A stretch of DNA of 17,746 nucleotides, from assembly GCA_023451265.1 (NCBI GenBank), contig JAEYAG010000133.1, positions 1 to 17,746 of the forward strand. The letters are read 5' to 3'. This DNA comes from Actinomycetes bacterium. Lineage in GTDB: Bacteria > Actinomycetota > Actinomycetes > Actinomycetales > Microbacteriaceae. The number at the start of each line of letters is the position of its first letter. The first letter of the stretch is position 1. The notes beneath the pieces are model-generated. The model was not told the origin of the DNA. It saw nothing but the letters and a program-made list of their open reading frames with translations, and searched no databases. Position numbers and translations under genes: made by a program. Shown here piece after piece: positions 13,850-17,746 of this stretch.

Positions 13850-14770
13850 ATGCTGGACACGCTCACCGGGTTCGTCGTGGTGGGCGTCGCGATCGCACTG
13901 GGCTGGATCCTCGGACGCATCGATCTGCTGGGTCCGCACGCGCGGCACGTGCTCAGCCGCCTCACCTTCTTCGTCCTCTCGCCGTTCCTGCTCTTCGTCG
14001 TGCTCGCGCAGGCCGACGTCCACACCCTGTTCTCCGCGCTTCTGCCGGTCTCCGCGATCGCGGCGGTCGCGGTGTTCGCCGTCTACGCGGTCATCGCTCG
14101 CTTCGTGTGGCGCCGGGGCGTCGCCGAAACCCTCATCGGAACGCTGTCGGCGGGGCAGGTCAACTCCAACAACATCGGCATCCCCCTCTCGCTCTACCTG
14201 CTCGGCAGCGCCGCGTACCCCGCCCCGGTGATCCTGCTGCAGCTGCTCGTGTTCACCCCGATCACGATGGCGATCTTCGAGGCGGTCACCAGCGGACAGC
14301 GCCGCGCGATTCCGATCCTTCGGCGCACCGTCACCAACCCGATCGTCGTCGGCTCCGTGCTCGGCGTCCTCGTCTCCCTCTCCGGCATCCGCCTGCCGCC
14401 CATCGCCCTCGATCCGCCCCAGCTCATCGCCGACGCCTGCGTGCCCGTGCTGCTGATCAGCTACGGCATCTCGCTGCACGGCCAGCGCATCCTCGGCCCG
14501 TCCGGGCGACGCCGCGACATCCTGCTCGCGTCGGCGCTCAAGCTCGCGGCCATGCCCCTCGTCGCCTGGATCGTCGCCACGTTCGTCTTCCACCTCTCGC
14601 CGCACGATGTCCTGATCGTCACGGTGCTCGCCGCGCTGCCGACCGCGCAGAACGTCTTCAACTACGCGCAGCGCTTCGACGTCGGCGAGACGATCGCCCG
14701 CGACACCGTCTTCCTCACCACCGTCGGCTGCGTCCCGGTCCTCCTGCTGATCGTCACCCTGCTCGGGTGA
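13850..14770 (+). CDS. AEC (auxin efflux carrier) family transporter
   Basis: The product is 306 residues, typical of bacterial AEC permeases, with about eight to ten hydrophobic segments. Recognisable parts are the first helix and loop (VVVGVAIALGWILGRIDLLG), the conserved stretch AGQVNSNNIGIPLSLYLLG with its Asn-rich helix break, and the C-terminal motif LPTAQNVFNYAQRF, which matches the second broken helix of the family. These proteins export or import organic anions such as malonate or malate; the substrate here is unknown. It is the first gene to the right of dif. Its plus strand is clearly C-rich, unlike plus-strand genes to the left of dif. Confidence 0.9.
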   Translation: MLDTLTGFVVVGVAIALGWILGRIDLLGPHARHVLSRLTFFVLSPFLLFVVLAQADVHTLFSALLPVSAIAAVAVFAVYAVIARFVWRRGVAETLIGTLSAGQVNSNNIGIPLSLYLLGSAAYPAPVILLQLLVFTPITMAIFEAVTSGQRRAIPILRRTVTNPIVVGSVLGVLVSLSGIRLPPIALDPPQLIADACVPVLLISYGISLHGQRILGPSGRRRDILLASALKLAAMPLVAWIVATFVFHLSPHDVLIVTVLAALPTAQNVFNYAQRFDVGETIARDTVFLTTVGCVPVLLLIVTLLG

Positions 14771-14831
14771 CCGTGGCGAGCCACTCCCCCGCGCGCCCGC
14801 ATCAATCCGCACGGTGTGAGCCCATCGGCGC

Positions 14832-14837
14832 TACTCT
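14832..14837 (+). promoter_or_regulatory. Putative -10 box of the DUF308 gene
   Basis: TACTCT would give a transcription start near 14844 and a leader of about 36 bases, which contains the ribosome binding site AGAAAGGG. No clear -35 box is visible. Confidence 0.4.
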
Positions 14838-14879
14838 GGATGCACTCCTTCACAGGAATCTCCCAGAAAGGGCGACAAC

Positions 14880-15431
14880 ATGACAACCGCATCCTCCACC
14901 GAGCGGTCCGCCACCAACGGCGTCCGCACCGCGCTCGGCCTTGCCGGCGTCCTCACCCTCATCGCTGGAATCCTCATCCTTGTGTGGCCCGGGCAGACTG
15001 CTGCGGTTGTCACTGGCATCCTCGCCATCTATACAATCGCCGCTGGACTTGTATACGCGGGCCTCGGGATCTTCTCTAAGGAGAAGGGTGGGTGGTCACG
15101 CATCGGCCACATCGTTCTCGGACTGCTCTTCATCGTTGCCGGCATCGTCGCGTTCTCTAACTGGCAGGCAACCACCGCATTGCTCGCTGTCTTCGTCGCG
15201 ATCATGATCGGGATCACGTGGATCATCGAGGGCATCGTGTCGCTATCCACACTCGGCGATGCATCCTCGAAGGTCTGGACGATCATCTTCGCGATCATCT
15301 CGATCATCGCCGGTGTCTACCTGTTGTTCTCGCCCCTCTGGGGCGCGATCGTCCTGTGGTGGCTTCTCGGCATCATGCTGATCGTCATGGGCGTTGTGAA
15401 CGTCATCCGCGCCTTCTCGTTCGGCAAGTAA
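14880..15431 (+). CDS. DUF308 (HdeD-like) membrane protein
   Basis: The product is 183 residues with six predicted transmembrane helices in three hairpins, the DUF308/HdeD layout. Helices lie near residues 17-37, 42-62, 75-93, 98-119, 132-152 and 155-176. Characteristic pieces are LILVWPGQTAAVVTGILAIY, GLLFIVAGIVAFSNW and ITWIIEGIVSL. HdeD proteins are linked to acid or general stress tolerance in enterobacteria; the actinobacterial role is unknown. The ribosome binding site AGAAAGGG lies seven bases before the ATG. Codon use is softer than in neighbouring genes, with many T- or A-ending codons (GGA, ACT, CTT, GTA, ACA), which may mean transfer or a different expression regime. A long perfect hairpin ends the transcript. 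Confidence 0.9.
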   Translation: MTTASSTERSATNGVRTALGLAGVLTLIAGILILVWPGQTAAVVTGILAIYTIAAGLVYAGLGIFSKEKGGWSRIGHIVLGLLFIVAGIVAFSNWQATTALLAVFVAIMIGITWIIEGIVSLSTLGDASSKVWTIIFAIISIIAGVYLLFSPLWGAIVLWWLLGIMLIVMGVVNVIRAFSFGK

Positions 15432-15435
15432 GACG

Positions 15436-15490
15436 CACATCAACACAGCGCCCCGCGCCCGTTTCGGTCGCGGGGCGCTGTGTTGATGTG
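15436..15490. terminator. Bidirectional terminator with a perfect 22-bp stem
   Basis: The 22 bases 15436-15457 are the exact reverse complement of 15469-15490, with an 11-base loop. The stem has a GC-rich upper part (GCGCCCCGCG) and a softer base (CACATCAACACA). It lies between the convergent DUF308 and SDR genes and would stop transcription from both sides. Confidence 0.93.
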
Positions 15491-15506
15491 GGCGGATGCC
15501 GGGGAC

Positions 15507-16271
15507 TCACTCCCCGCCGAATGAACTCACGTCGCCGACGAGACGCGTGTTGTCGGCCGGGATCGGCTCGACCGCCGCGAGAGCGACCTCCGCCGCGAAC
15601 TCCGACACGTTGTACAGCTTGCCGGCCGACTCCCGGCGCCCCGCGATCGCGCCGGGATTGGCGCGCTCGAGCAGCGTCGCGGTGATGGTGCCCTCGATCA
15701 TGTCGCCGGAGACGACGACGAAGCCGACGCCCTGCTCGGCCAACGCCGGGATGCGCTCGCGCAGCGCGTCCTCGCCGGCACGCTTGGACAGCGCGACCGG
15801 CTCGTACTCCGGCATCGTCGGGGTGGTGCGGATGAAGTGCGCCTGGTGGCTGGTGACGAACACGACGCGCGACCCGTCGGGAAGGAGGGGAAGCGCGGCG
15901 TCGAGCACGTTCAGCTGCGCGTCGCGGTTGAGCACGAGGGCGTAGTCCTCCCCCATGCCGCTCTCCATGCCGCCGGACGCGTTCAGCACGAGCAGGTCGA
16001 GGGAGCCGAAGGTCTCCTTCACGGCCGCCATCATGACGGCGACCGACGCCTCGTCGGTGAGGTCGGCGCCGACGACGAGCACCTCGACGCCCAGCTCTCG
16101 CAGTTCCGCGGCGAGCTTCTCGGCCCGCGGCGCCTTGTTACGGAAGTTGACGACGACGTTCGCGCCACCCTCGGCCAGATAGCGTGCCGTGTCGGCGCCG
16201 ATGCCGCGTGAGGAGCCGGTGACGAGCGCCGTCCTTCCGGTGAGAGTTCCGGCGGGAATGGGCTGGGTCAT
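15507..16271 (-). CDS. SDR family oxidoreductase with a non-canonical active site
   Basis: The product is 254 residues. The Rossmann nucleotide-binding motif is TGSSRGIG (18-25), followed by the cofactor-side segment VVVNFRNK, an acidic strand end GADLT, and LNASGG (96-101) at the usual NAG position. Catalytic Ser141 lies in VFVTSHQAH. The usual YxxxK is missing. The sequence is EYEPVALSK, so Lys163 is preceded four positions earlier by Val159, and the nearest Tyr is Tyr156, seven residues before the Lys. The fold and NAD(P) binding look intact, but the chemistry may differ from that of classical SDRs. I chose the ATG at 16271 because AGGAG lies eight bases upstream; the frame extends to 16307 without support. 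The gene is divergent from nfeD. Confidence 0.88.
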   Translation of the reverse strand: MTQPIPAGTLTGRTALVTGSSRGIGADTARYLAEGGANVVVNFRNKAPRAEKLAAELRELGVEVLVVGADLTDEASVAVMMAAVKETFGSLDLLVLNASGGMESGMGEDYALVLNRDAQLNVLDAALPLLPDGSRVVFVTSHQAHFIRTTPTMPEYEPVALSKRAGEDALRERIPALAEQGVGFVVVSGDMIEGTITATLLERANPGAIAGRRESAGKLYNVSEFAAEVALAAVEPIPADNTRLVGDVSSFGGE

Positions 16272-16325
16272 GGGCGGTCTCCTGCGGTGGATCGGGGTCG
16301 CCCGCACAGTCGCGGCGACCCTCCG

Positions 16326-16331
16326 ACCCTA
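16326..16331 (-). promoter_or_regulatory. Putative -10 box of the SDR gene
   Basis: TAGGGT on the minus strand would start transcription near 16319 and give a leader of about 48 bases carrying the AGGAG ribosome binding site. Confidence 0.35.
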
Positions 16332-16394
16332 CCAACGGGCCGGTACGGCCGACGGAATGTTAGTGTGCACAAGAGGGCGCCGAAGGAGCACACC

Positions 16395-16877
16395 ATGTTG
16401 CCGGATCTGACGCAGTACATGTGGATCGCCTGGCTCGTGCTCGCGCTGCTCTTCGTCATCATCGAGCTGCTGACGCTCGAGTTCACCTTTCTCATGCTCG
16501 CCACCGGCGCCCTCATCGGCGGCCTCGGCGTGAACCTCCTCGGCGGCGAGTGGTGGCTGCAGGTGCTCGCCGCCGCGGCCGTGTCGGCGCTGCTGCTGTT
16601 CACCATCCGCCCGCTGCTGCTGCGCGCCCTGCACCGGTCCTCGCAGCTGCATCCGACCAATGTCGACGCGCTGTACGGCATGTCCGCGCGCGTGACGTCA
16701 CCGTTCGTCGACGGCCGCGGCTCCGTACGCCTGGACAACGGCGAGCAGTGGACTGCGGAGGTCCCCGATTCCGTCGTTGTGCCCGAACCGGGCTCGCGCG
16801 TCGTCGTCACCGCCGTCCGCGGCGCCACCGTCGAGGTCGCGCCCGCAGCCGTCACCCCCGAAAGGAGCACCGACTGA
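16395..16877 (+). CDS. NfeD-like membrane protein
   Basis: The product is 160 residues. Three hydrophobic helices occupy about residues 8-28, 30-47 and 52-72. The motif LLFVIIELLTLEFTFLMLATGA is typical of the short NfeD1b type. A soluble C-terminal OB-fold follows (about 90-150), with ALYGMSARVTSPFVDGRGSVRLDNGEQW. NfeD proteins work with stomatin/SPFH partners in membrane microdomain organisation and membrane quality control; the exact role here is unknown. The ribosome binding site GAAGGAG lies six bases before the ATG, and a possible -10 box TAGTGT (16361-16366) is upstream. The stop overlaps the start of the SPFH gene by one base (TGATG), so the two form an operon with coupled translation. 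Confidence 0.92.
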   Translation: MLPDLTQYMWIAWLVLALLFVIIELLTLEFTFLMLATGALIGGLGVNLLGGEWWLQVLAAAAVSALLLFTIRPLLLRALHRSSQLHPTNVDALYGMSARVTSPFVDGRGSVRLDNGEQWTAEVPDSVVVPEPGSRVVVTAVRGATVEVAPAAVTPERSTD

Positions 16878-17746
16878 TGGTCGACGTCGGAGCGTTCGTC
16901 GGACAGATCTTCGTGGTCGTCCTCCTCATCGTCATCGCGATCTTCGTGATCGTGGTGATCTTCCGCTCGATCCGCATCATCCCGCAGGCCTACTCGGGTG
17001 TCGTCGAGCGCCTGGGTCGCTACCAGCGCACCCTCTCCCCCGGTCTGAACCTGCTGGTGCCGTTCATCGACCGGCTGCGCCCCCTCGTCGACATGCGCGA
17101 GCAGGTCGTCTCGTTCCCGCCGCAGCCGGTGATCACCGAGGACAACCTCGTCGTCTCGATCGACACCGTCGTGTACTTCCAGGTGACGGATGCCCGGGCC
17201 GCAACCTATGAGATCGCGAACTACCTCAGCGCGGTCGAGCAGCTGACCACCACCACTCTCCGCAACGTCGTCGGCGGCCTGAATCTCGAGGAGGCGCTCA
17301 CCAGCCGCGACGAGATCAACGGCCAGCTGCGGGTGGTCCTCGACGAGGCCACCGGCAAGTGGGGCCTGCGCGTCTCGCGGGTGGAGCTGAAGGCGATCGA
17401 CCCGCCGCACTCCATCCAGGACTCCATGGAGAAGCAGATGCGCGCCGAGCGCGACCGCCGCGCCGCCATCCTCACCGCCGAGGGTTCGAAACAGTCGCAG
17501 ATCCTCGAGGCCGAGGGCCGGCGCCAGGCGGCGATCCTCGGCGCCGAGGGCGACAAGCAGGCCGCGGTGCTGCGCGCACAGGGTGAGGCGGAGGCCATCC
17601 AGATGGTCTTCCATGCGATCCACGCCGGCGCCCCCGACGAGAAGCTGCTGGCCTACCAGTACCTGCAGACGCTGCCGAAGATCGCCGAGAGCCCCTCCAG
17701 CAAGCTATGGATCGTGCCCAGCGAGCTGACCCAGGCGCTGCAGGGC
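16877..17746 (+). CDS. SPFH/Band 7 (stomatin/QmcA-like) protein, cut by the window end
   Basis: The visible part is 290 residues with no stop, so the C-terminus is outside the window. A single N-terminal transmembrane helix (about 9-29) is followed by the SPFH domain (about 32-190) with RIIPQAYSGVVERLGRYQRT, LSPGLNLLVPFIDR and VDMREQVVSFPPQPVITEDN. Then comes a coiled-coil stretch with repeats of the form ILxAEG (residues about 196-240: ILTAEGSKQ, ILEAEGRRQ, ILGAEGDKQ). These proteins form membrane-attached oligomeric assemblies. The start ATG overlaps the nfeD stop by one base, and AAAGGAG lies 9 bases upstream. Confidence 0.93.
   Translation, partial: MVDVGAFVGQIFVVVLLIVIAIFVIVVIFRSIRIIPQAYSGVVERLGRYQRTLSPGLNLLVPFIDRLRPLVDMREQVVSFPPQPVITEDNLVVSIDTVVYFQVTDARAATYEIANYLSAVEQLTTTTLRNVVGGLNLEEALTSRDEINGQLRVVLDEATGKWGLRVSRVELKAIDPPHSIQDSMEKQMRAERDRRAAILTAEGSKQSQILEAEGRRQAAILGAEGDKQAAVLRAQGEAEAIQMVFHAIHAGAPDEKLLAYQYLQTLPKIAESPSSKLWIVPSELTQALQG

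Larger units (their letters stand above)
75..17041. repeat. Dispersed GGGGGAG heptamers, all oriented towards dif
   Basis: By reading both strands I find GGGGGAG on the plus strand starting at 75, 3128, 5099, 6221, 7134, 8218, 9892, 10545, 11633, 11915 and 13016, all left of dif. On the minus strand it lies at 14784-14790, 15948-15954 and 17035-17041, all right of dif. I found none in the opposite orientation on either side. All but the copy in the eight-G run are preceded by C or T. The copies at 11633, 11915 and 17035 run against the gene that contains them, so the polarity follows position relative to dif rather than coding strand. The pattern fits an FtsK-orienting or architecture-imparting motif. 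Confidence 0.7.

Noticed and set aside
13558..14883. 441-residue frame from the dif region through the AEC gene
   Set aside because: It reads as Arg/Pro/His-rich sequence in the wrong frame of the AEC transporter, and its start has no ribosome binding site.
16..17194. GGATGCC as a dif-directing polar motif
   Set aside because: It occurs equally on both strands and on both sides of dif, unlike GGGGGAG, so it carries no direction.
1..17746. CRISPR arrays, insertion sequences, prophage genes or biosynthetic clusters
   Set aside because: I see no regularly spaced repeats, no transposase or integrase motifs, and no clustered specialised-metabolism enzymes.

Overview
This is high-GC, gene-dense chromosomal DNA of an actinobacterium. 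The strongly G/C-ending codons, GTG starts, TANNNT boxes a few bases before start codons, and the order pdtaR - hotdog thioesterase - polA point to the Microbacteriaceae, probably Microbacterium or a close relative. That assignment is inferred from style and gene order, not from a database match.

Layout. A secreted, repeat-rich protein (162-944) is followed by a decayed SHOCT-domain gene remnant and a tRNA-Leu(CAA) on the minus strand. Then comes a housekeeping block: the ANTAR response regulator pdtaR, a PaaI-type thioesterase (minus) and DNA polymerase I (polA). Next is a run of plus-strand metabolic genes: a DUF885 metallopeptidase-like protein, a luciferase-like monooxygenase, a NiaP-like MFS transporter, an SGNH hydrolase and a small DUF6458 membrane protein. 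A minus-strand group follows: an MFS transporter, a DUF2087 protein and a translationally coupled 63-residue protein. Beyond it lie a dihydrofolate-reductase-family pseudogene with four one-base indels and a gene-free stretch of about 480 bases. The right end carries an AEC-family transporter, a DUF308 membrane protein, an unusual SDR (minus) and an NfeD/stomatin pair that runs off the window.

The most notable discovery is in the gene-free stretch. Positions 13511-13538 match a 28-bp chromosome dimer resolution site (dif), so the window appears to straddle the replication terminus. In support, every GGGGGAG heptamer I could find points towards this site: 11 of 11 on the plus strand to its left and 3 of 3 on the minus strand to its right, including cases that run against the local gene direction. 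This looks like an FtsK-orienting (KOPS-like) or architecture-imparting motif. A perfect 7-bp inverted repeat lies 9 bases from dif. The two pseudogenes may reflect relaxed selection near the terminus.

A second theme is leaderless transcription. In seven genes (pdtaR, polA, DUF885, NiaP-like MFS, SGNH, AEC and the 63-residue protein) a TANNNT hexamer ends exactly six bases before the start codon, and an eighth has a seven-base gap. The remaining genes mostly carry Shine-Dalgarno sequences instead.
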